44,161 bases of DNA from Pseudolabrys sp. (lineage in GTDB: Bacteria > Pseudomonadota > Alphaproteobacteria > Rhizobiales > Xanthobacteraceae): assembly GCA_017849615.1 (NCBI GenBank), contig JAFIGS010000020.1, forward strand, positions 1 through 44,161, in the 5' to 3' direction. Each line of letters starts with the position of its first letter. The first letter of the stretch is position 1. The position numbers were made by a program, and so were the translations under genes. The notes below the pieces were generated by a model, which made no database searches, had not been told where the DNA came from, and was given only the letters and a program-made list of their open reading frames with translations. Below, piece after piece: positions 1-8,158 of this stretch.

Positions 1-180
1 ACCATCAGCAAGCTCCTTGCAGCCGGTCTTATTGCCGGCGGGCGGAGCCCCGTCGCCGCCCGAGCGCCCGGGATGCGTAATCCCCGGGCCCGCGGGCACC
101 GCATCCTGCCCCCACTGAAACGACGCCTCATGACAGCGCCCTCGGCTGGAGCCGGACGGGTGAAGGCTATCCTATCGTAG
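1..180 (+). other. Open frame entering from window edge, possible partial CDS
   Basis: Frame 1 is open from the first base to a TAG at 178-180. Its first residues (TISKLLAAGLIAGG) look like a signal-peptide core, but the continuation is Arg/Pro-rich and resembles no family I know. It could be the 3' part of a small exported protein or chance in GC-rich DNA. The stretch from 181 to 224 is AT-richer and holds nothing I can identify. Confidence 0.2.
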
Positions 181-224
181 GAATAACAGTCAAGGACTAT
201 TTTCTATAACTTCGCCTGGTCTGG

Positions 225-303
225 AGCCCGGGTGGAGCGAAGCGAAACCCGGGGAACGATCGCGAGGCTGGCCCCGGATTTCGCTACGCTCCATCCGGGC
301 TAC
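225..303. repeat. Palindromic intergenic repeat, AGCCCGG(A/G)TGGAGCGAAGCG family, copy 1
   Basis: The left arm AGCCCGGGTGGAGCGAAGCG is answered by the inverted right arm CGCTCCATCCGGGCT after a spacer with a second short palindrome (CCCGGGG/CCCCGG). A close relative lies at 21492-21572. The structure suits a REP/BIME-like element that is transcribed into a hairpin or mobilised in trans. It has no coding content. Confidence 0.75.
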
Positions 304-363
304 AAGATTGGCTAAACCCGCTTCATGGTGAGGAGGCGCGTAACGCCGTGCCCGGCGTTACGA

Positions 364-849
364 TCACAGCACCTTCCGCATGAACAAGGTGCCCGCAATG
401 GGCGTATCATAATACGCGGGCATCGCCTCGAAGCCGAAGCGGCGGTAGAGCGCGATGGCCTCCGTCATCGACGGCAAGGTATCGAGCCGCATTTCGCGAT
501 AGCCGATGCGGCGGGCGTCATCGAACAAGGTCTCGACCAGACGCTTGCCGAGCCCCAGGCCACGGCCTGCGGCGGTCACGTAGAGCCGCTTCATTTCGCA
601 GACGCCGTCCTGATCGAGCGGCCGCAGCGCGGCGCAGGCAACCGCCCTGCCCGCATCGTTGCGCGCCAGCAGCAGCACGCCCTTGGGCGGCGCATACTTG
701 CCCGGCATCGCCGCCATCTCGGCCTCGAAGCCCTGATAGGCCAGATCGATCGGCAGGGACTGCGCATAGGCGCGGAACAGCGCGATGGCGTCGGCGAGAT
801 CGGCCGCGCTCGCAACGTGATGAATGGTGAAGGCAGGCGTCCCGGTCAC
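364..849 (-). CDS. GNAT family N-acetyltransferase
   Basis: A 161-residue protein with the Gcn5-related acetyltransferase fold, which moves an acetyl group from acetyl-CoA to an amine. The central segment ends in 'MKRLYV' and continues 'AAGRGLGLGKRLVE', the acetyl-CoA pyrophosphate-binding loop (R/Q-x-x-G-x-G/A). The C-terminus 'ALYRRFGFEAMPAYYD' is the usual last beta/alpha unit. The GTG at 849 gives a normal N-terminus (VTGTPAF); the longer frame to 930 would run into the MFS gene and add an Arg-rich stretch unlike the family. It sits 16 bases downstream of the MFS transporter on the same strand and may be cotranscribed with it. Substrate cannot be predicted. Confidence 0.85.
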   Translation of the reverse strand: MTGTPAFTIHHVASAADLADAIALFRAYAQSLPIDLAYQGFEAEMAAMPGKYAPPKGVLLLARNDAGRAVACAALRPLDQDGVCEMKRLYVTAAGRGLGLGKRLVETLFDDARRIGYREMRLDTLPSMTEAIALYRRFGFEAMPAYYDTPIAGTLFMRKVL

Positions 850-865
850 GGCACCAGTATAGCAG

Positions 866-2089
866 CTAAACCGCCGCCGCCGCCTCGGCGCGCTTGCGCA
901 TGACCAACCAGAGCAGCATGGCGCCGGCAACGCCGACGATCGGGAACACCAGTTCGTTGAGGGTCGCCCAGCCGAAGATCGCGAGGAACTGGCCCGACGA
1001 GAACGACGTCACCGCCATCGAGCCGAAGATGATGAAGTCGTTGAAGGACTGCACCTTGGTGCGCTCCTCCGGGCCGTGGCACTGCGTCACCATCGTCGTG
1101 GCGCCAATGAAAGCGAAGTTCCAGCCGATACCCTGGACAATCAGCGCACCCCAGAAATGCGCGACCGAGAGGCCCGCAACGGCGATGACGGCCGAGGCCG
1201 CGAGCAGCAGAAGCCCGATGCCGGTGATGCGTTCGACGCCGAAGCGCGCGATCAGCGCGCCGGTGAAGAAGCTCGGCGCGTACATTGCCAGCACGTGCCA
1301 CTGAATGCCGAGCGCGGCGTCCGTCACCGAGTGGCCGCAGCCGACCATGGCGAGCGGCGCCGAGGTCATCACCAGGTTCATCACGCCGTAGCTGACCACG
1401 CCGCAGGCCACGGCGACGATGAAGCGCGGCGCGCGCAGGATCTCGCCGAGCGGCCGCGAGGCGCTGGCGTGCGCGCGAGCCATCTTCGGAATACGCACGA
1501 AGGACAGGACAATCGCCGCCAGCACGGCGCAGGCCGACTGGCCGAGATAGCTCGCGGCGAAGGTGTAGGGCGTCAGAATGTCCTTGGTGAAAATGACGAG
1601 CTGCGGCCCGATCACCGCGGCGAATACCCCGCCCGCCAGCACCCAGGAGACCACCTTGGCGCGGTAGCGCTCACTCGCGGTGTCGGCGGCCGCGAAGCGA
1701 TAGGACAGATGCGCGGCGGCGTAGAGCCCGCCGAAGAAGGTGCCGAGGATGAGCAGCCAGAACGAGCCCTGCATCACCGCGCTGTAGGAGACGAGCCCCG
1801 ACAGCACGCCGAACAGCGAGCCGGCCTGCAGCGCGTTGCGGCGGCCGTAGCGGCGCGCCAGCCAGCCAAGCGGCAGCGTGCCGACCCACATGCCGAGCAC
1901 CATGCCGGTGACCGGCAGCGTGGCGAGGCCCTTGTCGGGCGCCAGCATGGAACCGACGATGGACGCCGTCGAGACGATGACAGTGTTGTTGCCGCCCGCG
2001 AGCGCCTGCGCCACCGCGAGAACGCGCGCATTCCGCTTGGCCAGATTGTCGTCGAAGAGATGCGGCTGGGGTTCGGCGGCAGCCGACAT
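866..2089 (-). CDS. MFS transporter
   Basis: A 407-residue major facilitator permease with about 12 hydrophobic segments, close to the usual family size. The loop between TM2 and TM3 carries the MFS signature as 'GWLARRYGRRNALQAG' (G-x-x-x-D/A-R-x-G-R-R). The N-terminal cytoplasmic region is short and charged (residues 1-20). The start at 2089 is preceded by AGGAAA at a suitable distance; a longer frame to 2161 lacks such a site. The GNAT gene follows on the same strand. No neighbouring gene indicates the substrate, so drug or metabolite efflux is only a guess. Confidence 0.85.
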   Translation of the reverse strand: MSAAAEPQPHLFDDNLAKRNARVLAVAQALAGGNNTVIVSTASIVGSMLAPDKGLATLPVTGMVLGMWVGTLPLGWLARRYGRRNALQAGSLFGVLSGLVSYSAVMQGSFWLLILGTFFGGLYAAAHLSYRFAAADTASERYRAKVVSWVLAGGVFAAVIGPQLVIFTKDILTPYTFAASYLGQSACAVLAAIVLSFVRIPKMARAHASASRPLGEILRAPRFIVAVACGVVSYGVMNLVMTSAPLAMVGCGHSVTDAALGIQWHVLAMYAPSFFTGALIARFGVERITGIGLLLLAASAVIAVAGLSVAHFWGALIVQGIGWNFAFIGATTMVTQCHGPEERTKVQSFNDFIIFGSMAVTSFSSGQFLAIFGWATLNELVFPIVGVAGAMLLWLVMRKRAEAAAAV

Positions 2090-2219
2090 CAAGGCGTTTC
2101 CTGGAGGCGTTTCCCGGGCAATATTCTTCCCCTCATAGCGGGTGGGACAGAACGTGGCCACTCCGAAACGCGCAAGGCAGGGTTGTTTCCACCTCGACCA
2201 GGCGGTGCGGGGACGCCCG

Positions 2220-3446
2220 TCAGAACGCGATCCGGGTCGGGTGGACCACTTTGGCGGCCCTTGCCCCGGCCGGCGACGCCGCGCCGATCTGGCCGAGCGA
2301 AGCGCGCAGGTCGTTCATGTAAAGGTCGATGAGTTGCGCAGGCCCCTCCTCGCCGAGCGCGGCCAGCGACCACAGGAAGGACTTGCCGGCGAAGGCCGCA
2401 TGCGCGCCAAGCGCCAGTGCGCGCATCACGTCCTGACCGGAGCGGATGCCGCTGTCGAACAGGATGGTGGCCTTGCTGCCGACGACCTCGGCGATAGCCG
2501 GCAATACGTCGATGGTCGGCGCCAAAGCCTCGATCTGGCGGCCGCCATGGTTGGACACCCAGATGCCGTCGATGCCGAGCGACAACGCCTTTTCGGCATC
2601 GGCCGGATGCATGATGCCCTTGAGCGTCATCGGGCCCTTCCAGGCGTCGCGGAAGCGCGCGATCTCGTCCCAGAGGAAGGCGCCGCCCATCTGGCTGCGG
2701 GCAAAGCGGATGATGTCGTTGGTCGCGGTCAGGCCGCCGGCATATTGCTGGATGCTGGCGAAGCGCGGATAGCCGTTGCGCAGCAGCGCCATCAGCCAGC
2801 GCGGCCGCATCAGCATCTCGGCGATCATGCGCGCGTCGGGTTTGAACTCCCAGCCGAGCCCGGCATAGGCCTCGCGCGAGCGGATCGTGCGCACCGGCGT
2901 ATCGACGGTGAGGGTCAGCACCTTGACGCCGGCGGCGGTGGCGCGCCGCACCAGATCGAAGCCGATCCGGTGATCCTCGCCGGCGAAGCGATAGAGCTGC
3001 AGCCAGAACACATCGGGCGCGACCTTCGCCACCTCCTCGATGGTGGCGCCGCCGACGACGCCGAGCGTATAGGGCACGCGCGCGGCCTGCGCGGCTTTGG
3101 CGAGGATCAGATCGGCGCCCGGCCAGACCATGGACGGCCCGCCCATCGGCGCAACGCCAAGGGGCGCCGCGTATGGCGTGCCGAACAATTCGACCTCGAC
3201 GGGCGGCGACACCGCCGTGACGCCATAGCGCGGCACGACCTTGACGCCGTCGAGCGAGGACCAGTTGTGCGCGATGCCGACATCGTCGCCCGCGCCGGTG
3301 TCGCAATATTCGAAGGCGAAGCGCGGCACGCGGCGCGGCGCCATGCGGCGGAAATAGGCCGAGGTCGGGAACTGGCGCAGGTGCTTGAGGAAGTTCGGTG
3401 TCTGCCCCGCCGGCATGAAGGATTGCCGGATCTTGTCGTCGCTCAT
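2220..3446 (-). CDS. FMN-dependent alpha-hydroxy acid oxidase/dehydrogenase (LldD-like)
   Basis: A 408-residue TIM-barrel flavoprotein of the lactate dehydrogenase/glycolate oxidase/mandelate dehydrogenase family, oxidising an L-2-hydroxy acid to the 2-oxo acid. The active-site motif 'SNHGGRQ' at residues 298-304 supplies the catalytic His300 and substrate-binding Arg303. The FMN phosphate loop is 'DSGIRSG' at 331-337. Further family blocks are 'APMGG' near 99-103 and 'LTVDTPV' near 179-185. The start at 3446 follows GAGGAAG. There is no N-terminal cytochrome domain or signal peptide. No permease or glc/lld partner is adjacent, so lactate versus another hydroxy acid cannot be decided. Confidence 0.88.
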   Translation of the reverse strand: MSDDKIRQSFMPAGQTPNFLKHLRQFPTSAYFRRMAPRRVPRFAFEYCDTGAGDDVGIAHNWSSLDGVKVVPRYGVTAVSPPVEVELFGTPYAAPLGVAPMGGPSMVWPGADLILAKAAQAARVPYTLGVVGGATIEEVAKVAPDVFWLQLYRFAGEDHRIGFDLVRRATAAGVKVLTLTVDTPVRTIRSREAYAGLGWEFKPDARMIAEMLMRPRWLMALLRNGYPRFASIQQYAGGLTATNDIIRFARSQMGGAFLWDEIARFRDAWKGPMTLKGIMHPADAEKALSLGIDGIWVSNHGGRQIEALAPTIDVLPAIAEVVGSKATILFDSGIRSGQDVMRALALGAHAAFAGKSFLWSLAALGEEGPAQLIDLYMNDLRASLGQIGAASPAGARAAKVVHPTRIAF

Positions 3447-3513
3447 TGCTTCCTCGCCTGAATTTGTTGGGCGGGACTATAGAGAGCCTTTGGCCTCATG
3501 TCCGCATGGCAGC

Positions 3514-3532
3514 CATTCCGCGCCCCGGAATG
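3514..3532. repeat. Remnant of the CATTCCGG palindromic repeat
   Basis: CATTCCG-cgcc-CCGGAATG is a minimal palindrome that joins the two outer ends of the longer repeat seen at 4542, 7418, 8027, 12190 and 17554, without the middle. It lies between the hydroxy acid oxidase and thiL, just past the thiL stop. It could be an internally deleted copy or a hairpin at the end of the thiL operon. Confidence 0.5.
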
Positions 3533-3540
3533 ACGGTCCA

Positions 3541-4527
3541 TCAGAAATGGCTGAACGAAGCGTGCGCGAAGGTCATCGCCGCGCCGTCGCGGTTGCGGAA
3601 GACCGCACCCTCGCCTTCTCCGATGACGCCGATATCCGCGATCGCGGTGCGCGCCATCATGGTGGCGACACGGAAGCGGTCGATGTTGGCAGGCGGCACG
3701 GTGCAGAGGATTTCGAAATCGTCGCCGCCGGTGAGCGCCGTTTCGAGCAGCGCCGCATCGTGCGCGATGGCGGCCTGCGCCGCGTCCGACAAAGGCACGC
3801 GCGCGACCTCGATCTCGGCGGCGACCTTCGAGACGCGGGCGAGCTTGGCGAGATCGCCGGCAAGACCATCGGACACGTCCATCGACGCCGAGGCGTAATC
3901 GAGCACGGCCTGCGCCAGCGCATTGCGCGGCCGCGGCAACAGATAGCGCGACAGCAGATGTTCGCGCTGCTTGTCGTCGAGTGGCCAGCTTGCGCCCTGG
4001 CGCAGCCTGAGCCCGAGCGCGGCATCGCCGATGCTGCCGGTGACGAAGACATGATCGCCGGCTCTGGCGCCGGCGCGTTTCACCATGCGGCCTTCCGGCA
4101 CGCTGCCGAAGGTCGCGACCGAGACCATGACCGGCCCGGGCGAGCGCACGGTGTCGCCGCCGAACAGCGGGCATTTGTAGGTCGCGGCGTCCTCGCGCAG
4201 GCCCGATGCGAAGGCGGCGAGCCAGGCCTCGTCGATCTCCTTCGGCAGCGCCAGGGAGACGAGGAAGCCGAGCGGCTTCGCCCCCTTGGCCGCGAGATCG
4301 GACAGGTTCACGCGCAGCGCCTTCTGCGCCACGGCGTCGGCGGGGTCTTCCGGGAAAAAGTGGATGCCGCCGACAATGGCGTCGGTCTTGAGCACCATCT
4401 CGGTGCCCGGCGGCGGCTTGATGAAGGCGGCGTCATCGGTGAGCCCCAGCGCGCCGGGATCGGTGGCGATGGGCCCGAAGAAACGGGCGATCAGGCGGTC
4501 TTCGCCGGAGGGGGATGAGGAGGACAT
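3541..4527 (-). CDS. thiL: Thiamine-monophosphate kinase
   Basis: A 328-residue AIR-synthase/PurM-like ATPase that phosphorylates thiamine monophosphate to thiamine diphosphate, the last step of cofactor synthesis. Family motifs in order are 'LTDDAA' near residue 29, 'KTDAIVGGIHF' near 47, 'NLSDLAAKGA' near 74, 'FGGDT' near 123 and 'DVSDGLAGDL' near 216; the Asp residues bind the Mg-ATP complex. It is the last gene of the glyA-nrdR-rib-nusB-thiL set, a standard alphaproteobacterial order. The gap to nusB is filled by a palindromic repeat (4542-4662), so expression probably depends on readthrough past that hairpin or on a local promoter. Confidence 0.95.
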   Translation of the reverse strand: MSSSSPSGEDRLIARFFGPIATDPGALGLTDDAAFIKPPPGTEMVLKTDAIVGGIHFFPEDPADAVAQKALRVNLSDLAAKGAKPLGFLVSLALPKEIDEAWLAAFASGLREDAATYKCPLFGGDTVRSPGPVMVSVATFGSVPEGRMVKRAGARAGDHVFVTGSIGDAALGLRLRQGASWPLDDKQREHLLSRYLLPRPRNALAQAVLDYASASMDVSDGLAGDLAKLARVSKVAAEIEVARVPLSDAAQAAIAHDAALLETALTGGDDFEILCTVPPANIDRFRVATMMARTAIADIGVIGEGEGAVFRNRDGAAMTFAHASFSHF

Positions 4528-4541
4528 GGCACCAAAGTAAT

Positions 4542-4662
4542 GTCATTCCGGGGCGCGAGCCAATAGCGCGGCAGCGCTATAGCGAGCGAGCCCGGAATCC
4601 ATACCCCCGGCGCTGCGGTGTATGGATTCCGGGCCCGGTCCTTCGGACCGTCCCGGAATGAC
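4542..4662. repeat. GTCATTCCGGG nested palindromic repeat (copy between nusB and thiL)
   Basis: Outer arms GTCATTCCGGGGCG and CCCGGAATGAC enclose an inner inverted pair CCCGGAATCCATA/TATGGATTCCGGG. A further small palindrome (GGTCCTTCGGACC) lies on the right side. The element ends exactly on the last base of the nusB stop codon and occupies almost all of the nusB-thiL gap. Same family as 7418-7533, 8027-8129, 12190-12284 and 17554-17661. Confidence 0.9.
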
Positions 4663-5150
4663 TATGAGGTAAACTCCTCGCTGCGCAGCTTGCGGGCGAG
4701 CTGGTCGAGCACGGCATTGACCATGCCGGTTTCGTCGCGCTCGACGAAGGCGGCGGCGACGTCGGCATATTCGGTGATGACGACGCGGGCCGGGATATCC
4801 TTGCGGTGCGACAGCTCGTAAGCGCCGGCGCGCAAGGCGGCGCGGATCACCGCCTCGATGCGCTGGAGCGGCCAGCCGCGTTGCAGCGCCTCGTCGATCA
4901 TCGGATCGAGCGCGCGCTGCTCGCGCACGACGCCGGTGACGATGTCGCGGAAGAACGCGGCCTCGGCCGGCAGATATTGCGCGCCCTCGACCTCGCGGCC
5001 GAGCCAGTGGCTCTCGAACTCGGCGAGGATGTCGTTGAGGCCGGAACCGGCCATGTCCATCTGGTACAGCGCCTGCACCGCGGCAAGCCGCGCTGCGCCA
5101 CGCTTGTTGGCCTTGCGCGCTTCCTTGTCGCTGGTCGGCGCCTTGCCCAT
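4662..5150 (-). CDS. nusB: Transcription antitermination factor NusB
   Basis: A 162-residue all-helical NusB protein that binds boxA RNA with NusE (S10) during rRNA antitermination. The N-terminus is Lys/Arg-rich, followed by the RNA-binding helix 'ARLAAVQALYQMDM' near residues 20-33. The C-terminal half has 'AVIRAALRAGAYEL' and 'VVITEYADVAAAFV', the classical NusB blocks. Its ATG shares a base with the ribH stop codon (TAATG), which indicates translational coupling. The stop codon abuts a palindromic repeat. Length is normal for alphaproteobacteria. Confidence 0.95.
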   Translation of the reverse strand: MGKAPTSDKEARKANKRGAARLAAVQALYQMDMAGSGLNDILAEFESHWLGREVEGAQYLPAEAAFFRDIVTGVVREQRALDPMIDEALQRGWPLQRIEAVIRAALRAGAYELSHRKDIPARVVITEYADVAAAFVERDETGMVNAVLDQLARKLRSEEFTS

Positions 5151-5659
5151 TATCTGCCCGAGAGCGACCGTTTCAGCGCGATCATGGCGAGCGCGGCCTT
5201 GGCGGCGCCCTCGCCCTTGTGACCGTGCAGGCCGCCGAGACGCGCCCGCGCCTGGCCTTCGTTATCGACGGTGAGAATGCCGTTGCCGAGCGCGACGCCG
5301 CGCAAGGTCAGATCCATCAGGCCGCGCGCCGATTCATTCGACACCAGATCGAAGTGATAGGTCTCGCCCTGGATGACGCAGCCGAGCGCCACGACGCCGT
5401 CGAACGCACCCTTGTTCTTCGGCGCCTCGAGCGCCATGGCGATCGCACCCGGCACTTCGAGCGCGCCGGGGACCGTGAGGACGTCATAGGTCGCGCCAGC
5501 CTCGTCGAGCACGGTCTTGGCGCCGCGCAGCAGTTCGTCGGCGATCGCGTCGTAGAAGCGCGCCTCGACGATCAGCACATGCGGCGGCTTTGCCTTCGCA
5601 ACCGTCTTGGTTGCAGCCGTTTTGCCGCCCGTTTTGGCGGAGGTGGTCTTCTTGGCCAT
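5150..5659 (-). CDS. ribH: 6,7-dimethyl-8-ribityllumazine synthase
   Basis: The penultimate riboflavin enzyme, joining 5-amino-6-ribitylaminouracil with 3,4-dihydroxy-2-butanone 4-phosphate. The 169-residue product has an extra Lys/Ala/Thr-rich N-terminal tail of about 25 residues. The core follows: 'VEARFYDAI', the '[11 protein letters not shown]' loop, '[17 protein letters not shown]' with the catalytic His, and '[13 protein letters not shown]'. I chose the ATG at 5659 (MAKKTTSAK); a longer frame to 5695 adds residues without homology. It ends in a TAATG overlap with nusB and begins about 58 bases after ribE. The tail is a species-level extension of unknown role. Confidence 0.95.
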   Translation of the reverse strand: MAKKTTSAKTGGKTAATKTVAKAKPPHVLIVEARFYDAIADELLRGAKTVLDEAGATYDVLTVPGALEVPGAIAMALEAPKNKGAFDGVVALGCVIQGETYHFDLVSNESARGLMDLTLRGVALGNGILTVDNEGQARARLGGLHGHKGEGAAKAALAMIALKRSLSGR

Positions 5660-5717
5660 ATTATTGGTGTTCCTGTTGGGGCCGGGTCGTAGCAAGGCGG
5701 CGGGCGCTAAACAAGCC

Positions 5718-6323
5718 TCACCGCGCTTCGATCAGCCGCGCGGCGTAGCGCGCCATCGTGTCAACTTCGAGATTGATATCGTCGCCGGTTTTCAGGGCGC
5801 CGAAAGTGGTCACCGACAAAGTGTGCGGAATGATCAGAACGGTGAAATCGTCGCCGTTTACCTCGTTGACCGTCAGCGACACGCCGTCGAGCGCCACCGA
5901 GCCCTTGGGCGCAATGAAACGCGACAGCGCCCGCGGCGCACGCAAGGTGAAGCGCGCCATATCGGTCATGTCGTCGCGGCCGACGACTTTGGCGAGGCCA
6001 TCGACATGGCCGGCGACCAGGTGGCCGCCGAGCTCGTCGCCGATCTTGAGCGGCCGTTCGAGATTGATGCGCGTACCGTGACGCCAGCGCCCGACCGTTG
6101 TGATGGCGAGCGTTTCGGCCGCGGCATCGGCGGCGAACCACGCCCGGCCATCCTCCTCGCCGGTATCCACCACCGTGAGACAGACGCCGTTGCAGGCGAC
6201 CGACGCGCCTTCGATGAGCTCGGCACGCGGATAGCGCGTCCAGATCGTCAGCCGCGACAGATTGTTGGCGCGGGCATCGACGGTGCGGATTTCGCCGAGA
6301 TCGGTGACAATGCCGGTGAACAT
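5718..6323 (-). CDS. ribE: Riboflavin synthase alpha chain
   Basis: A 201-residue enzyme catalysing dismutation of two 6,7-dimethyl-8-ribityllumazine molecules to riboflavin. It contains the two tandem lumazine-binding barrels: the first begins '[11 protein letters not shown]' and includes '[13 protein letters not shown]'; the second is marked by '[15 protein letters not shown]' and 'FTVLIIPHT'. The two halves repeat the same GxSVAxxGVxLTV block, as expected. The start codon overlaps the ribD stop (TAATG). Some authors call this gene ribC in alphaproteobacteria. Confidence 0.95.
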   Translation of the reverse strand: MFTGIVTDLGEIRTVDARANNLSRLTIWTRYPRAELIEGASVACNGVCLTVVDTGEEDGRAWFAADAAAETLAITTVGRWRHGTRINLERPLKIGDELGGHLVAGHVDGLAKVVGRDDMTDMARFTLRAPRALSRFIAPKGSVALDGVSLTVNEVNGDDFTVLIIPHTLSVTTFGALKTGDDINLEVDTMARYAARLIEAR

Positions 6324-7432
6324 TATGTTCTCACATAATGTTCGAGCGTGTCCGCGCCAAGCGGCTCGGTGGCGTCGAGCTTCAGCTTGCCGGTCAATTT
6401 GTCGAGCGGCATGCCTTCAAGCGGGCCGATGCCGTCGCCAATGTCCTTCGGCCCCTTCAGCAGCATGAACTCATCGACCAGGTCGGCGGCGACGAAAGAG
6501 GCCGCCACGGTCGGGCCGCCCTCCACCATCAGCCGCGAAATGCCTTCGGCCGCGAGCAGCTTGAGAACCTCCTCGAGGTCGAGGCGGCCCTGCGTATCGT
6601 CGACGCGAAAGACGCGCGCGCCCTTGGCGACCAGAATTTCCTCGGCCACCGGCGAAGCCTTGTGCGAGGCGAACACGAAAGTCGGCACGTCGCGGCAGGT
6701 CGAGATGACCGACAGCGACAGCGGCACGCGCAATTGCGCGTCGAGCACGACACGCACGGGCGAGCGCTCGTAGAGGCCCGGCAGTCGCGCGGTGAGCTGC
6801 GGATTGTCGGCCAGCACTGTGCCAAGACCGACGAGAATGGCGTCATGCTGCGCGCGGATATTGAATACGCGGTCGCGCGCTTCGTCGCCGGTGATGGCAA
6901 CCTGCTTGCGGCCGGCGAGCCCGGCCTTGCCGTCGGCGGAAATCGCCAGCTTGAGCGTCACATGCGGACGTCCGGCGGTGATGCGTTCGATGTGGCCGGC
7001 ATGGGCGCGGCGCGCCTCGTCGGCGAGCAGGCCGACATCGACGGCGATGCCGTTCTCGCGCAGACGCGCATGGCCCTGCCCGGCCACGTCCGGGTTCGGA
7101 TCCTCGATCGCGGAGACGACGCGCGCGACACCCGCCTTGACGATGGCGTCGGCGCAGGGCGGCGACTTGCCCTCGTGCGAGCACGGCTCGAGCGTGCAAT
7201 AGAGCGTCGCGCCCTTGGCGGCGCGCCTGGCGCGGCGCAGCGCCTCGACCTCGGCATGCGGGCGACCGCCGGGTTGCGTCCAGCCGCGGCCGACGATCAC
7301 GCCGTCCTTGACGATGACGCAGCCGACGGCGGGATTGGGCCAGGTGTTGCCGAGGCCGCGCCGGCCGAGCGCCAGCGCGAGACGCATGAAACGTTCGTCC
7401 TGGCTGTCATGTTGACTGTCATTCCGGGACAC
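6323..7432 (-). CDS. ribD: Bifunctional riboflavin deaminase/reductase RibD
   Basis: Deaminates 2,5-diamino-6-ribosylamino-4-pyrimidinone 5'-phosphate and then reduces the ribosyl side chain. The N-terminal cytidine-deaminase-like domain has the zinc site 'HAEVEAL' and 'PCSHEGKSPPCADAI'. The C-terminal reductase domain starts near 'LKLAISADGKAG' and includes 'RLMVEGGPTVAASF'. The start is uncertain. Family N-termini need 'QDERFMRLALALGRRG', so translation must begin upstream of the Met at 7387. The GTG at 7432 is the nearest candidate; an ATG at 7474 is another. Both lie inside a palindromic repeat (7418-7533), so the first residues appear to be repeat-encoded. Confidence 0.9.
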   Translation of the reverse strand: MSRNDSQHDSQDERFMRLALALGRRGLGNTWPNPAVGCVIVKDGVIVGRGWTQPGGRPHAEVEALRRARRAAKGATLYCTLEPCSHEGKSPPCADAIVKAGVARVVSAIEDPNPDVAGQGHARLRENGIAVDVGLLADEARRAHAGHIERITAGRPHVTLKLAISADGKAGLAGRKQVAITGDEARDRVFNIRAQHDAILVGLGTVLADNPQLTARLPGLYERSPVRVVLDAQLRVPLSLSVISTCRDVPTFVFASHKASPVAEEILVAKGARVFRVDDTQGRLDLEEVLKLLAAEGISRLMVEGGPTVAASFVAADLVDEFMLLKGPKDIGDGIGPLEGMPLDKLTGKLKLDATEPLGADTLEHYVRT

Positions 7433-7533
7433 GCCGTCAGGCGTGGACCCGGAATCCATATCCCCAGTGTTCATGATTTGATTCCAGCGGTTATGGATTC
7501 CGGGCTCGGCCCTTCGGGCCGCCCCGGAATGAC
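7418..7533. repeat. GTCATTCCGGG nested palindromic repeat (nrdR-ribD junction)
   Basis: Outer arms GTCATTCCGGG and CCCCGGAATGAC, inner arms ACCCGGAATCCATA and TATGGATTCCGGG, plus a small right-hand palindrome GGCCCTTCGGGCC. It lies just downstream of the nrdR stop and overlaps every plausible start codon upstream of the conserved part of RibD. Confidence 0.9.
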
Positions 7534-7541
7534 GAAGAAAA

Positions 7542-8015
7542 TCATTTACGGACCGGTCCATCGTCGTCGCCGCGCAGTTCGTCGAGCGCGGCGCGGAAAT
7601 CCTTGGCTTCGCGGAAATTGCGATAGACCGAGGCGAAACGCACATAGGCGACGTCGTCGATCTCGCGCAAATGCGCCATCACCGCCTCGCCGATCGTCTC
7701 CGAGGTGACCTCGTTCTCGCCCATGCTTTCCAGTTCGCGCACGATCTTGGAGACCGTCTGCTCGATGCGCTCGGGCTCGACCGACCGCTTGCGCAAAGCG
7801 ACCTGCACCGAGCGCATCAGCTTGTCGCGGTCGAACGGCACGCGGCGGCCGTTGCGCTTGATCACCGTGAGCTCGCGCAGCTGCACGCGCTCGAAGGTGG
7901 TGAAGCGGAAATTGCAGGACAGGCACACGCGGCGGCGGCGGATCACGGCCGAGTCTTCGGTCGGGCGTGAATCCTTCACCTGCGTATCGAGGCTACCGCA
8001 GCTTGGGCAACGCAT
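7542..8015 (-). CDS. nrdR: Transcriptional repressor NrdR
   Basis: A 157-residue nucleotide-sensing repressor of ribonucleotide reductase operons. The N-terminal zinc ribbon is '[13 protein letters not shown]' with the second pair '[12 protein letters not shown]' near residues 32-43. The ATP-cone follows from about residue 48 ('[16 protein letters not shown]') to about 138. Length and domain order match the family. It sits between glyA and ribD as in many alphaproteobacteria. Both flanking junctions carry palindromic repeats. NrdR boxes, which would be near nrd genes, are not expected here and none was seen. Confidence 0.96.
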   Translation of the reverse strand: MRCPSCGSLDTQVKDSRPTEDSAVIRRRRVCLSCNFRFTTFERVQLRELTVIKRNGRRVPFDRDKLMRSVQVALRKRSVEPERIEQTVSKIVRELESMGENEVTSETIGEAVMAHLREIDDVAYVRFASVYRNFREAKDFRAALDELRGDDDGPVRK

Positions 8016-8026
8016 GTTTCTCTCCC

Positions 8027-8129
8027 GTCATTCCGGGGCGACGCGAAGCGTCGAACCCGGAATTCAGCCGCACAGTAAGAGTTCGCCTCTGGATTCCGGG
8101 TTCGCGCCTACGGCGCGCCCCGGAATGAC
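8027..8129. repeat. GTCATTCCGGG nested palindromic repeat (glyA-nrdR junction)
   Basis: Starts GTCATTCCGGGGCGACGCGAAGCG and ends CGCCCCGGAATGAC, with an inner CCCGGAATTC/GGATTCCGGG pair. It begins 12 bases upstream of the nrdR start, so in the operon mRNA the hairpin lies directly 5' of the nrdR ribosome-binding region. Confidence 0.88.
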
Positions 8130-8158
8130 AAAGGAACGAACAGCCACCCACGTTCTCA

